Of a stretch of DNA of 64,000 nt, positions 37,761-50,777 are shown piece after piece (within the stretch, counting starts at the first letter, position 1; the number at the start of each line of letters is the position of its first letter). The notes beneath the pieces are model-generated. The model ran no database searches. It saw only the letters and a list, made by a program, of their open reading frames with translations, and was not told the DNA's origin. Origin of the DNA: Piromyces finnis (Eukaryota; Neocallimastigomycota; Neocallimastigomycetes; Neocallimastigales; Neocallimastigaceae); assembly GCA_002104945.1 (NCBI GenBank), contig MCFH01000009.1, positions 512,501 through 576,500 on the forward strand. Reading direction: 5' to 3'. A program made the position numbers and the translations under genes.

Positions 37761-37863
37761 CTATTATTTCTGTGATATTATGGATTATTATTACTTTTTT
37801 TTTTTTTTTTTAGTAACTGTGTTTAATAACAACCACTACAATATCATAATATCACAATAATAG
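37761..37863. repeat. Inverted repeat with T-rich spacer
   Basis: Left arm 37761-37782 (CTATTATT, two-base bulge, TGTGATATTATG) and right arm 37845-37863 are reverse complements apart from the bulge; the spacer of about 62 bases includes a long T run. Confidence 0.7.
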
Positions 37864-38286
37864 TTCTTTCTTTCTTTTATATATACATATATAAACATGT
37901 GTAAATCATTAAACGTATTACATAAATATTGAAAACGACTGTCTTTTTCTTTTTATTTATTTTTTTTTTTTTTTTTTTTTTTTAAAATTTCTTATGAATC
38001 CAAATTTAAAATTAAGGCGAAAAGAAAAAAAATAACAATATATCTTTAACAATAAATATTATTGATGATTATAATTTTATTATGCTTTTATTTTTTTCAT
38101 TAAATAAATAATAATAAACAAATAAACTAATTTTTGATATATATAAAATTTAGTGATACATGTCGTTTGAAAATGTATTCATATAATTTTCATATACTAT
38201 AAGAATAAGAATGTTATCAGAGTTATTTTAATAAATACTGAAATATTAATTTACATCAAATAAAAGGAATTAAATGCTATTTATTT

Positions 38287-39524
38287 TCAATATGATTCTC
38301 TGACATACTTCCAATACTTCTTTCTTATTTTATCACATTCTTCTAATTTTGAACAAATCTTTTTAAAAAATATAATTAATAAATAAATTAATTTCATATT
38401 TTAATATATAGAGTAGAATGATTATACCAAATTATAATATTTATAATTCTATTCCATAATTATAAATAAAATAAACTAAATTAAATTACGATATTTACAG
38501 TTCTACAAATGTCTTTTTGTTGTTCTTGTTCTTTCTCACTGTTAAGAGTTTTTAATATACTTTCATTAGTATAAAGTTGATATTCAAGTGCATATTTATA
38601 AGGTTCAATCTTTTGAAGATTTTCACAAAATGGTAAAAGTTCATCAGCAAAATCAGCTAATTTATATTTTGATTTTTCAATAATACTATAAATCATTATA
38701 TATTGATAGTAATATTTAATATTTTTTAAATTCGTAAAAAAAAAAAAAAATTATGGTTTTTATTTCATTTAATTTGTTTTACCCTTTGAGGTACATCCAT
38801 GGACTTTGGTTTGTTGGATCAAAGTTAATTTTTTGTTTAGCATATCTAATTTTAGAGTTATTATAAAACAAAATAAAACAAAATAAGAAATTATACTCAT
38901 CTACAGTCAATTTAAAAAATAATACAAATAAGCAAATGAATAATTAAATAAAAACATAACCAACAACTAATAATGACATTTTATAAAATTATTTATAACA
39001 TTATATTATGTAATTACTCAATTTCATCCTTTAACACAGCTTCAATATCATTATCTGGTTTTTCTGTAAGAATAAAAAATCTGTAGTTCCAAGCAGAGTT
39101 ATTTCTATCATCATCTTTAATCATTGTGTCAGAAAATTTAATTTCTTCATCCCATAAATTGAAATGTCTGACAATCCATTCTCTAATTTATTGAAAAAAA
39201 ATATTTATGCAAAGTAAAATTAATAACATTTAAACAAGTATAATTATTATTGTTCTTTTTTTTTTTTTTGCTTTGTTAAAGCAATATAATAGTAACCTGT
39301 ATGTCCATGCATGATAATTTTTGGAATCATATTGAAGCATGTCATGAATAAATTGTAATTCGTCTAATGGATCATTAAGCTTTTCTATAATAACTTGGCG
39401 ATGGTGCCTTATATAAGAACATTATTATAAAAGTAATTACACATTAATTTCTTTTTATTAATATCAATATTATTAATAATTGTTGGGTATTTGATGTATT
39501 ATCAATTTATTTTATTTTATTTTA

Positions 39525-39563
<39 letters not shown>

Positions 39564-40462
39564 TGAATACTAAAATTCAATATCATACCATAATTGATAG
39601 CATTTTGGATTTTCTTCTGCATATTCAACAAATAGATTTAATTCACCTTTTAAATCAACATTTAATTCTTTTATAATTTCTTGTCTATATTTCCTATTAA
39701 TATTGAAAATAAAACATTATTAAATTAAATATTAAAAATATATCTTTTTTTCATGTCAATTATAGAGAAATTTTTATTGATAATTTATTTCCAATTTAGT
39801 TTAATTTAGTTCTACACGTATATATATTTATTTATAGTAATATTTATATATCCTGCTTTCCATTACCATATAACATAGTTAGATGGACTTAATGCAATAA
39901 TGTCTTCTGTTAATTTTAATGCTCTTTCACTTTTTTCATTATTTTTCATTAAAGTACGAAGAATATCCATTTTTTCTTTGTCTAATATAGAATTTCATTG
40001 TAAAGAGTATTAAAATAAAACAACAACAACAACAACAACAAAAGAAACTGTTATTATACTATAACTTTTGAATATAAAAATATTCTATATTTTTATAATT
40101 ATGATATTTATTCCTATAAATATATATATATAACATAGAAATATCTAATGAATATTTTTTTCATCGTCATAATTATGCAATACTTTCAACTTTTAATTCT
40201 AATATTTTAAATCCTGAAAAATCAATAAACAATTCATTTATCTTTTGGAATGTTATTTAATAATAATCTATTGATCTTCATTGTATAGATATTTCTTCTT
40301 ATATCTTTTGTATTAAACAATTTATATAATAATTTATAATTTTAAACTTAGTTCAAAACAATTACATTCAATTGAATATGCTATTGGCATAATTTCAAAT
40401 GGTCCTTCATCTTGATATGTTCTTTCAACATCTGCCCATCCTTGGTCAACAACACTTTCCAT
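38287..40462 (-). CDS. RAM2: Protein farnesyltransferase/geranylgeranyltransferase type I subunit alpha
   Basis: Shared alpha subunit of CaaX farnesyltransferase and geranylgeranyltransferase I, which lipidate Ras/Rho-type GTPases and other CaaX proteins in the cytosol. Eight minus-strand exons fit in frame: 40366-40462, 39867-39981, 39589-39693, 39297-39407, 39018-39182, 38783-38845, 38499-38685, 38287-38358, giving 304 residues. Start MESVVDQGWADVERTYQDEG with IMPIAYS matches the family N-terminus. PPTA tetratricopeptide-like repeats follow: SERALKLTEDIIALSPSNY, ENPKCYQLWHHRQVIIEKL, YDSKNYHAWTYREWIVRHF, DDRNNSAWNYRFFILTEK, FDPTNQSPWMYLKG. The end IRKKYWKYVRESY is typical. Length is close to the yeast protein. 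The acceptor, donor and frame agree at every junction, though the donor after exon 4 is the less usual GTTACT. The catalytic zinc site is on the beta subunit, not here. Confidence 0.95.
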
Positions 40463-41208
40463 TTTTCTTTAATTTCTTTAAAAATTTTATAAAAAATAAT
40501 ATCAATAACATTAATATATATATAAAGTTATGTAATTATTTCATATTAATAACACTATTATTAATATCCTAAATATCCAATTCTTTTATAATATTACTCT
40601 TTTTAGGTGTTTCGAATAACTTATTAATTTTAGTTAATTTTTTTTTTTTTTTTTTTTAATGTTTATTATTTTATTTTAATTAAAAAATATATTAATTTTT
40701 TAAAATTGTTTTTTTTTTTTTTTTAAAAAAAAGTTTGATAATAATAAATGAAAAAATGTATATATATTTGTTAGATAAATATGTATATTTATAAATATAT
40801 ATGAAAAACAAAACAATGACATTTACATTTTTTTTTTTGCTTTATAATTAAAATGTTTTTATTTCTTTTTTTTTTTTTTTTTTTTTTTGAAAATAAAACT
40901 TTGGTGTATATCATGTTTTTTGAATTTTTTAATATTTAATAAAAGAAGATAAAAATATGTTTAGATATTTGATAAACTCTTAAAAAATGTTTTGAATAAT
41001 AATAATAATAATAATAATGATATTATTATATCATAGAAATAAGAAACATAAATAAAATAAATAAAGTAAATAAAAAAATAATGCAAAAATCTTGAATATT
41101 TAAAATCTAAATAAAATAAATAAATAAATAGTATCAATATGTTAAATTTTTAATTATATTTTATTTCTTTTCATTTAATTTTTCTTTATTTTGTATATAC
41201 TGTTTATT
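40463..41208. other. Intergenic between prenyltransferase start and MYCBPAP-like gene end
   Basis: A/T-rich, with T runs near 40640-40657, 40709-40724 and 40867-40888 and a short (AAT)n near 41000. It should hold the prenyltransferase promoter and the MYCBPAP-like 3' end; no motif identified. Confidence 0.6.
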
Positions 41209-44200
41209 TTAAACTTGTGATGATTGCGATTCATAATCTGAATACTTTTTGGAACGTTCATTGACATCCGCAAATAATAAACACCATCTATCGACAAATT
41301 CTACAACCAATTCACGAACCTATATATATATATATATATATAAATACTTCAACTTTATTTTCTTTAATATTAGTTAAAATTTGTTATATTATTTACTCTT
41401 CTCTTTAAAGCTAATTTATATATTTGTTCCTTCTTTCTTCTTTCTTTAGACCAGTTCTTTGGATAATCCTATAAATGAAATATAGTAGAAATGTGAATAT
41501 CTTTCCTTTAAAAATTATATAATGATATATTACTTACATCAATGATTTGTGTCAATTGATTTATACTATCTGAATCAGGTGTACTTGCTATTTTTATTCA
41601 TTTACATATATAGGATTAATAAAAATTAGAATAAATCATTTTCTTTTTGATTATTATTATTATATTATTATATAGGTATATTCTAAGTTTATAAGTTACT
41701 TACATTTTGTATCAGCATCATTTTTTTTAGAGACTTTTGCTTTAACTTTAGCAGGTGGTGCTTTTTTTGGCATCTAAATGATTTAAATGAAAATTTTTTA
41801 AAAATGTTTTTTAATTTTAAAGGATTATTATGTTAATTTTTTTTATAGATAATAAATTAAATAGTTACATTTTTCTTTTTATCATTCTTATTCACATTTT
41901 TTTCTATTGAAATAATATTGAGAATAGGATAAAAAAAAATTAATTTATCTTTTAAAATAATATTTAATTTAAATAATAACAAATCTTGACTATTATAAAA
42001 ATATTATACCTTCTTCTATCATTTCAGGTGTTTTAAACTCAATATTTTCATAAAATTTAACATGATTATAACTCTGTAAATTAAAGATTAAAATTACTAA
42101 TTGTATATAAGAATAATAATAATAGTAATATATAAATTATATATATCATTTTTATATTACGTTAATTGGTAATTCTAATTTTCCTCTTATTTTTATTGAG
42201 GTATTTGTGACATTATCTGCTAATTCAACAAATAACCAATAACTAATATTTATTATATTATTATATAAATGAATAAATAAATAAAAATAAAATGGAAAAA
42301 CTAAATTAGAAATACTATTTTATTATATATATATAGATATAAGATTTATTTATGCTCCTACCCTAAGGAATAATGTACAGATTGATATGGCTCTTGAACT
42401 TTTATAACGGATAAACTAATAATTGTATTTAATTCCTTTAAAAATTCTGATTGATCTTCTTTATTTTCAATTTTATAGATATTCTAATATTTTATTAATT
42501 ATAATTGTAAATAATTTTTAGGTCTCTTTAATTAAATGTGTATAATATTTAAAATAATATATGATGCATTAAATACATTATATAATCTGTCAATAGAACG
42601 ATTCCATTCCGTTGTAATATTGAGATAGTCATTGACTCTATTGCATAAGTCTTTTAACTTTTCAATAATAATAGTTGTAAAGTTTAACTGTTATTTTCAT
42701 TATTATAAATGGTAAAGAAATATTAATTTCAATATTATATATATATTTTGATTTATGTAGAATGTTTATATTTTAGTTTTTTATATAATTACGTGGTAAT
42801 CCTTATTTCTTCTAATGAAATGTTGATGTTCCATAACCTTTAAAGAAATAATTCTTGTCTTTTTTATTTTAGCATTCTTATTTTTAATTTGCTCACAAAC
42901 TTTATCAAAAATATATTTATCAATGGATTTCGATATTACAATAGCCCTATTATATATATATTTATAAATATATATATATTTAGATATCTCATATAAAATA
43001 GTATCTATATTAAAAATGCATATTATAAATTTACTTTCTATGTTCTAATATTTTTTCTAATTCCTGTCTCTTAAATTTCATTGTATCATGTTGAATAGCA
43101 TATCCCTAAAAATAATATAATTAGAAATATTCTAATTAGTTTTTTTTTTTTTTTTTTTTTTTTTTGAAAATTAAATCAATTGTTTATATATTATTTTGAA
43201 TAATTTACTTTGAATTCAATCACTTTTGAACATGGGGTTTCAGGAGATGTAACCATTTCCCATGATTCTGTGAAAATTCCTGATTTGTCTGATTTAAACA
43301 TAATTGGAAAATCGTATGCTGATCCTGGAAGAATAATACCAGTTGTATGATAAAAATAAAACTTTTGTATTCCATCTCTTATTTCTTTAGTATACTAATA
43401 ATAAATAAATAAAAATAATTGTTATTTTTTTTTTTTAATATTTTCATTTATTAATATAAGAGAAAAAAAGGATAAATATATTTTTTTGAGGGTTTATTTT
43501 TATTTTTTAAAAAATACCTTTGTAATATCATTATTTCTTTGAACTTTTCTCCATTCAAAATGAATAGCAGTTGTTCCATTATTGTAAATAGTAAGAATAG
43601 AAGAGACAACATGATTTAAAACTGAAAAAAATACTAAACGATCTGTTTTAAATACAAGTGAAACATTTGAATTTTGAGAATTATCTAAAAATGTTCCATT
43701 TATATCTATGGATTCATTTTCATTGCCAATTATTGATTTTTTAACTTCAGAATTGTTTTCAGAACTTTCCTCAATTTCCATACTCTTTAAAACACTTTCA
43801 TCACTTTCTAAACTACTATTACTATTATTTTTAGATATACTAGCGGATGAATGTTTTTCTTTTTCTTCATTTATATTACCATTAGGAACGCTGCTATCTT
43901 CTTTTTTTTTATTAAATGCTTGTGACATATATTGTACATAATCAAAAGCTAGTTCACTTGCTTCTAGAGTTGTATGCTTTCCAACAACTTCTAAATATTC
44001 TGGCTATTAATGTATATTAAATAATCAAATATTATATAATTTATATAAAAAATTAAATATGTATTTTTATCTTTTTTTTTTTTTTTTTTTTTTTTGGATG
44101 AATTAAAATATATTACATTATATATATTTCTCTCTTGACTAATATATTTATCAATTAAATAATCTGGAATGGTATTTCCTTTATCCCTTTTTTTTATATT

Positions 44201-45782
44201 AAATTTATTTTTTTTTTTTTATATTATAAAAAAAGAAATTATTAATACTTATTTTATTTTTATAAAATTAATGTTTTTATGTTTTATTTATTTGATAATT
44301 ACATATTGGAAAGTGGTTTTCTTCTAATTTGTTTTATTCTATGAAATGAAATATTAAATATAAATTAATTCATGAAAAATTTTTATTTAATTATTAATTG
44401 TTATTTTTCATACTCTCTTGGTCCACCTCGTGGAATACTTATATGATAACCTAATAATTCATAACCAACTGTTAATCCATCTCTCCAAAATGGTAAATTT
44501 TTATCATCAAGAAAATCATATGTATTTTCAAATAAACGATAGTATTCTCTTTTTAATCCAAATTCAGTTAATTGTCTATTTAAATTTTGAGATTTATCCT
44601 ATAAATATACATATGTATATACACATAGAATTATTTTTATATACTTTAAGTTACTTTATTGTTATTTTTAATAATTAAAAAAAATTGATAAATAAAAATT
44701 ACCCTATTTATTTTTTTAGCTATGTTATCCTCAATTTTACTCCATTCAATACTGTGTCTTTTCCAATTTTCCAATGCATGTCTTTCTTTTACTTCGCTAT
44801 AATAATTAAAAAAAAAATTTTTTTTAAAAAAATTATAAACATAACAATAATAAATATATTTATTATATTTATATATTTATATATATAAATTGGTATATAT
44901 TAGTATATATTATATATTATATAAAAAAGGTAAAGTTGGTATTATGTCATTTACCAATATTTTTGAAAAATATGAATGTGATTTTTCTTTTTTCTGTCTT
45001 CTCTACTTTCACTCATAATATAATTGGATGTACTTATTTTGTCGTTATCATTACATTTATTTTGTAAAGATGATTCACTATCTTCATCCTTTTATTGTTA
45101 ACGAAAAAAGAAATAATATATAATTTATAATTTTTATAATATTGTTTTACATTTATTTAATATTGAAGTGATGTAAATATTTTGATAAAATAATTTATTA
45201 GAAAATACTGTTTAAAACCCTTTTGTATATATATATATATATATATATGCATATGAAATAAATTATATAATAAACTCTACAATAAAAATAAACCTTTAAT
45301 AATTGGTTATTATTATTATTATTTTGATTTTCTTCCTCGTCATTATTATTATACAATTTATCCATGTATTCGAAATCATCAGGATCTCCAAGTAATGAAT
45401 AATCAATTAAAGCACCATTGCTTTGTCTTCTAGGACCAGTCTTTTTATTAATAAAATAGCAATGTAAAAACATTAGTAAATTCCATTATGTATTATTTTA
45501 ATATTTAAAAACATAGATATAAACCTCTTTTTTAATAATAGCATTCATTGGAATTGGTTTATTCATAGGATCCTCCAACAATAAATCTATATTAGTATAT
45601 TAATTTCATTTATTTTGTTAATATATTCCACTTTAAAAACATTAAATAAATAACATTAAAGTTAAATTCTGCCAACCTTTTCCATTTTTATCTGTTGGAA
45701 GATGTCTTGCGACAAGAATAGTTTTAGGTTTGATATCATTATTATCTTCATTGTTATTTACAATTTCATTATTTGCTAACAT
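41209..45782 (-). CDS. MYCBPAP-like flagellar central-apparatus protein
   Basis: Homologue of MYCBP-associated protein, which in algae and animals belongs to the axonemal central apparatus; in a fungus it implies flagellated zoospores. I trace 21 minus-strand exons from ATG at 45782 to the stop at 41209, about 818 residues, all joining in frame by GT-AG. Family-typical parts: a Trp/charged block (KERHALENWKRHSIEWSKIE), then PFWRDGLTVGYELLGYHISI followed by PRGGPRE, and an ASH/MSP-like beta-sandwich: SSILTIYNNGTTAIHFEWRK and, in the next exon, FYFYHTTGIILPGSAYDFPI and SGIFTESWEMVTSP. A long acidic Ser/Asn insert (about 43630-43920) splits the region before the sandwich. The C-terminal third (WNRSIDRLYN, YWLLFVELADN, KNWSKERRKKEQIY) includes a Lys/Ala/Pro-rich linker and ends RWCLLFADVNERSKKYSDYE. 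Exon count and the smallest exons carry some uncertainty; the donor after exon 1 is GTTGGC. Confidence 0.78.
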
Positions 45783-47419
45783 TTTTTTTTATTAAATTAA
45801 TAATAAAAATAAAATATTATTTATAATTCAGAAGAAAACCTTAAGATTCTGAAATACGTAAAATTCTTTCTTATTTTTTTATTTTTTTTTTTTTTTTTGT
45901 AAAAATTTAATGTGATTATTTAAAAGATAATAAGGTATTAATTAAATCGTCTATCTTTTATCCAAAACTGTCAAGATTAAAAACGAAAACAAGCAAACAA
46001 ACTTGTAATATAAATATCAATTTAATTTTTGAAGTATCTTTATAACTTTATAAATTATTATTAATGATAAATATGTTTGTATCTTCACTAATATGGTTTA
46101 TCAAATTTGTTTTTAATATGTTTAATCCTTTTAGATATACATTACTACTATTAAAGAAAATTATAGTAGAGTATATGATAAGTGCTATTCTTTTATTAAT
46201 ATAAACATAAACAGCTTCTTTATTTGTATAATTTAATAAATAAATTTTAATTTTAATAATTGAATTTTAAATTTATGTTTTTTTTTTTTGTTTTTTTGTT
46301 TTTATAACCAAAACTAAAAATTCTAATAAATTCTAATTATTATTTTTTTGAAAAAAATTCTCTTCATCATATTGGTTTTACAAGATTTAAAATACATAAA
46401 ATGAATAAAATTTATTGCAAAAAAAAAAAATAAAAATAAGTATATACAATATTTTAATTTTATAGTAGATATATGAAAAATGAATAAAATATAAAGAAAT
46501 TAAACATTTAATTGTAAAATTAATAATACGAAATTATTTTATAGATTGTTCTAAACGATTATCTCATATATAAATAATATCTAGTGATATAATAATTTAA
46601 TTTTTTTTACTACTATTTAAGAATAGTCATTGTTAACTTACTAATAAAAAACTCTTTTAAGCAAACATAAAAAAAAAAAAAAAGACAATTTACTAAAAGA
46701 ATTTTTAGTTTGACATAGAATTAAAATACATACTAATGTTACTAGTATTTATATTATAATATTTATCAAATTGAATAAACTATCCATTCAAAAAAATAAT
46801 CAATTTAAAAAGGAAAAGGACATCCTTATTTAAAACCCCAATTGATGACAATTGATGGGTAACAAAATAATATTTTTTTTTTCTCAGTTGCAAAAGATAA
46901 TACGCAACACTTTTTTTCTTTCATATTTATTTTATTATTTATTATTTATTATTATTATTTTTTTTTTTTTTTTATTATTATTATTTTTATTTTCTTTATT
47001 ATTTAAAATATAATAATTATTTTTATTTATTCTAATTTATTTTTATTTTGCTTTTATATTATTTGCTGTATTTTAATGTTATTTTTTTAATTTACTTAAT
47101 ATAAATATATTTTATTCTCTATTTTTAATTTATTAATTCAATAATTTATTTATTTAATTTTTTTTTTTTTTTTTTTTTATTTTGAAAAAAAAAATATAAT
47201 AAAAGAAATAATATTACTATACTATTCTTAACTTTAATTATGATTATTTTTTTTCTATGATTTAATAAATTAAAGAATATTAATAAATGCTTTTAAAAAT
47301 AAATAATAAAATAGTAATAAATAAAAAATATATATAATGATTAAAAAAAATTATTTATATGAATTATAAATTGGTTAAAATGAAATTATTCGAAAAAAAA
47401 AATAAGAAAATCAGTATAT
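45783..47419. other. Intergenic between MYCBPAP-like start and Sec63 end
   Basis: About 1.6 kb, A/T homopolymers and (ATT)n patches near 46940-46990. Contains the MYCBPAP-like promoter and Sec63 3' flank; nothing else recognised. Confidence 0.6.
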
Positions 47420-50400
47420 TTATTCATCATCAGAAGATTCGTAATCAGTACTATCTTCATCATCATTTTCTTCACTCTTTTGATTCTTATTAGCTAACTT
47501 CTTAGCCTTTTCATTAGCCATTTCTTGTTTCATAGCAGCTAATTGACCAGCTAATGAATCTTCTTCTGGTTCACTGATTTCATCTTCGAAAACGTGGTAT
47601 TTTGGAGCTGGAACAACAACGAGCTTTTTTTTTAGTAAAGTTAAAATTTTAATATACTTATTTTTTATATAATTTATTTTTTATTAAAGATTATATATTC
47701 GTTTATATTTACCTTAACTTCTTGAACAATATCAAAGCCTAAACTACAATCTGACTTAACATATAAAGTAATTGGGTAAGTACCAGTCTTTGGTGGAGTT
47801 TGGAAGGTAAAACGAAGAACCTTTTCATCATATAAATCATTAATCTTAGTTGGTGGAGTTAATGACTTATTAACTTGTGGGTTACCCATCATTAACCACC
47901 ATCCTGGTCTCTTTTCCTATATATTATTATCAATAAACAAATTAATATTTAATTTATGAAAAAAATGAAATTAGCAAAATACAAATAAAAACAAACCATC
48001 ATAAGATATGGAGCATAAACTGGATCATTTGGATTACTAGCATTGTCGAATAAAGTTCTCATCTTCTTCTTCTTTTCTTCTACTTCATCGATTTCAGTAT
48101 CAATAATTTCTTCACCTTCGACAGTTTCTGGATCATCATTTCTAATTTGACGTAACTTGATAAAACAAGTAACAAATACACCTGGGGCAATAGCAGCTTC
48201 ATCTTCTCTTTCACCTAAAACTGTTAATTTATTAATTTTATTAATAAGTATTTATATTTGTTATTCATATTTAATACATATTTTATTTAATAATAATATT
48301 TTAAAGAAATTTTGTCATTTACCCTTAAATTCAACATTTGTAACCTTAATTCTTGGGAAAGATTTAGCAACCTTAACAACTTCATTGTATTGTTCATCAT
48401 CTAAAGTACGTAATAAAGATCTTTAAAAATAATTATATTAATTATATTATTTTTACTAAAATAATCTAATTTTAATAATTATATTTACTTTCTGTCTTCT
48501 TCAGATAATTCTAATAAATCCTTGATAGTAGTTATACTACGCTAAAATTTATTAATATTAAAAATAATTATTCATTCAGTTCTTTTAATTTCACTTATAT
48601 TTATAAAATATCTTACCTTCTTGGTTTCACAGTGCTTTATAATTTCTGGAGTAATGTATGGAAGTTGGAATAAACCATTTTGATGTGGTGGAATTGCTTG
48701 AACAATTAACTATCATTTTGATAATGATAATAATAATAAATAAGTATTTAATTGATTTTAACACGAGCTATTTAAAAAATATAAAATGCTTTTTTATTAT
48801 TTTTACTTACTTGTCCTAATTCGATACAATTATTAGTAACATCAAGCCATGAATGAGCAACAGAAATTTGAAGAATACCCCCTAATAAACGTAAGGCAAA
48901 TTCGATAACAGATTCTTGTTCTATATTTTTTATTTAAATAAAATTATTAATTATTATAGGTTAAAATTTTTTGATTTTTTAAAGGAACTAAAAAAAATTA
49001 TTGAATATTACCTTCTTGAAGTTTTGCATTGTCAATTTGGACACGGTATAAATGAGCATTAAGTAAAAGAGCATTTCTGAAAGCACGTGGATTATCTTGA
49101 CGGTACTTCTTAGTTTTATCCCAACGGTCAGAAGAAAAGTTTGACATAGATAATTTAACCTTATCATTTAACTAATGTATTACATTTTGAAATAACTTTT
49201 TAGTATTTCATCATTATAAAATTTATGAATTAATATTTCAAAAATTTTGTTTAAATTTATTACTTCAGTTAAAGCTTGTTCAATTGAGGTGACACCCATG
49301 TTAGCGTTTTGAATTTTATTACATTCATATTCTGGAGAGTTTGCGATAATATCCAATAAACCTTTTTTTATATAGTATGAATAAATAAATTTATAAAATT
49401 AAAAATTAATAACGATGCTTTTCATTAAATGTTTTTACTATTAATAATACATGTATTTATAGCGTACCATTGATTGAGGTCTTTTCCTTAACTTCATGAT
49501 AGAACTTAGCCATAGTGGTTTGAAGAAGTTTATCTCTGGTGTAAGATTTGGAATTTTTCCACCATTTGTGCTAATTTTATTTTAGAAAATATTTTAATTA
49601 TTATATTATTTTTATATATAATAATAATAATACATATTTAATGAATTAAATACTCACAACTAATATTGGTAAAGCGATAGCAAAAACTGAAGAGTATAAA
49701 ACTAAAACAATGAAAGAATTCTTGGATTCAGCAAGCCAAGCTGGAAGAGCAATACCTAAACTAAATGCTAATTTTCACAATATTCAAAATAATTTTTTTT
49801 AGTATTTGTTCTGCTATATTTATTTGATTTTAAAAACTTATTACATTGTTTTCCATCTGGATGACCATATTCTTCAAAGTTTCTTCTAGCTTCATCATCT
49901 GTAAGACTATATTTGTCATTAAAATTAATAAATTAGTGTTTTTGGATAATAAAAAATATTAGTAAAGTTTTTTCATATATATTACACTTTGTAAGCTTTA
50001 GTAATTTCAATCCAACGGTCTTCAGCAGCAGCTCTGTCCTTTTCTTCGACCTTATCTGGGTGACTTTATATTATTAAATAATATAGTTTTAATTTTTTAT
50101 TTTAAATTTTATTGATAATTTTTATAAATATATAATTTATTAAAATATAATATTACTATTTAAGACCAAGCATCTTATATTGTTTCTTAATTTGGGCTGG
50201 AGTGGAAGACTAATTATGTATATAATAATACAATTTAATATATTATTAATAGTTATTTAATTTTTTCTATAAATTTAATTTTAATTATACATATTTATAT
50301 TACTCTTTTAATATCCATGATTTGATATGGATCCCATTCAACATAATCAGCTGGTGTGTGAATAACCTTGACAACAAGTAAACCAACTAAAACCCAACCT

Positions 50401-50777
50401 AAAATTAAGAAAACAAATCTTATATTATTTTATAAATATTTAGATATTTAGAAATCCTCATATAATAAAATTAAATATTCTATTAAATTAAAAATATACT
50501 TTAAATTAGAAGAATTTCCCTTCTTCTTAGCATTTAATCTAGCCTTTTTTTTATCATTTAATAAAAGCTCTGATTTAACTGATTTTTCCTTTTTGCCTTT
50601 AGAAATTAACAATTAAAAAATTTTAGTTTTTTAATAATTATATTAAATACAATATTTTTATTTTATTTTACCGAGTGACTTTATAGTGTGAATAGTGAAT
50701 GGAACAAGAACAAGAATTAAAAGTGATAATATAAAGTAGCTAAAATTAGCTCCTGTTTCATCGTATTCGTATTTCAT
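47420..50777 (-). CDS. SEC63: ER protein-translocation subunit Sec63
   Basis: ER membrane J-protein that recruits BiP/Kar2 to the Sec61 channel for post-translational import. About 17 minus-strand exons from ATG at 50777 to the stop at 47420, roughly 647 residues, close to yeast Sec63. Order: lumenal start and first membrane segment (YFILSLLILVLVPFTI); cytosolic Lys-rich loop; second segment (GWVLVGLLVVKVI); lumenal J domain with QIKKQYKMLGLKYHPDKVEE (HPD intact, split by an intron after Lys) and ITKAYKVLTDDEARRNF; third segment (SFIVLVLYSSVFAIALPILV); then the cytosolic Sec63/Brl domain (FALRLLGGILQISVAHSW, IPPHQNGLFQLPYI) and a beta-sandwich part with KRPGWWLMMGNP and GTYPITLYVKSDCSLGFD; and an acidic C-terminal tail (EENDDEDSTDYESSDDE) as expected for Sec62 binding. 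Confidence 0.95.

Noticed and set aside
43500-43928. 142-codon frame as a separate acidic Ser-rich gene
   Set aside because: It continues upstream in frame to exon sequence PEYLEVVGKHTTLEA and downstream across a GT-AG intron into the ASH-like sandwich, so it is one exon of the MYCBPAP-like gene.
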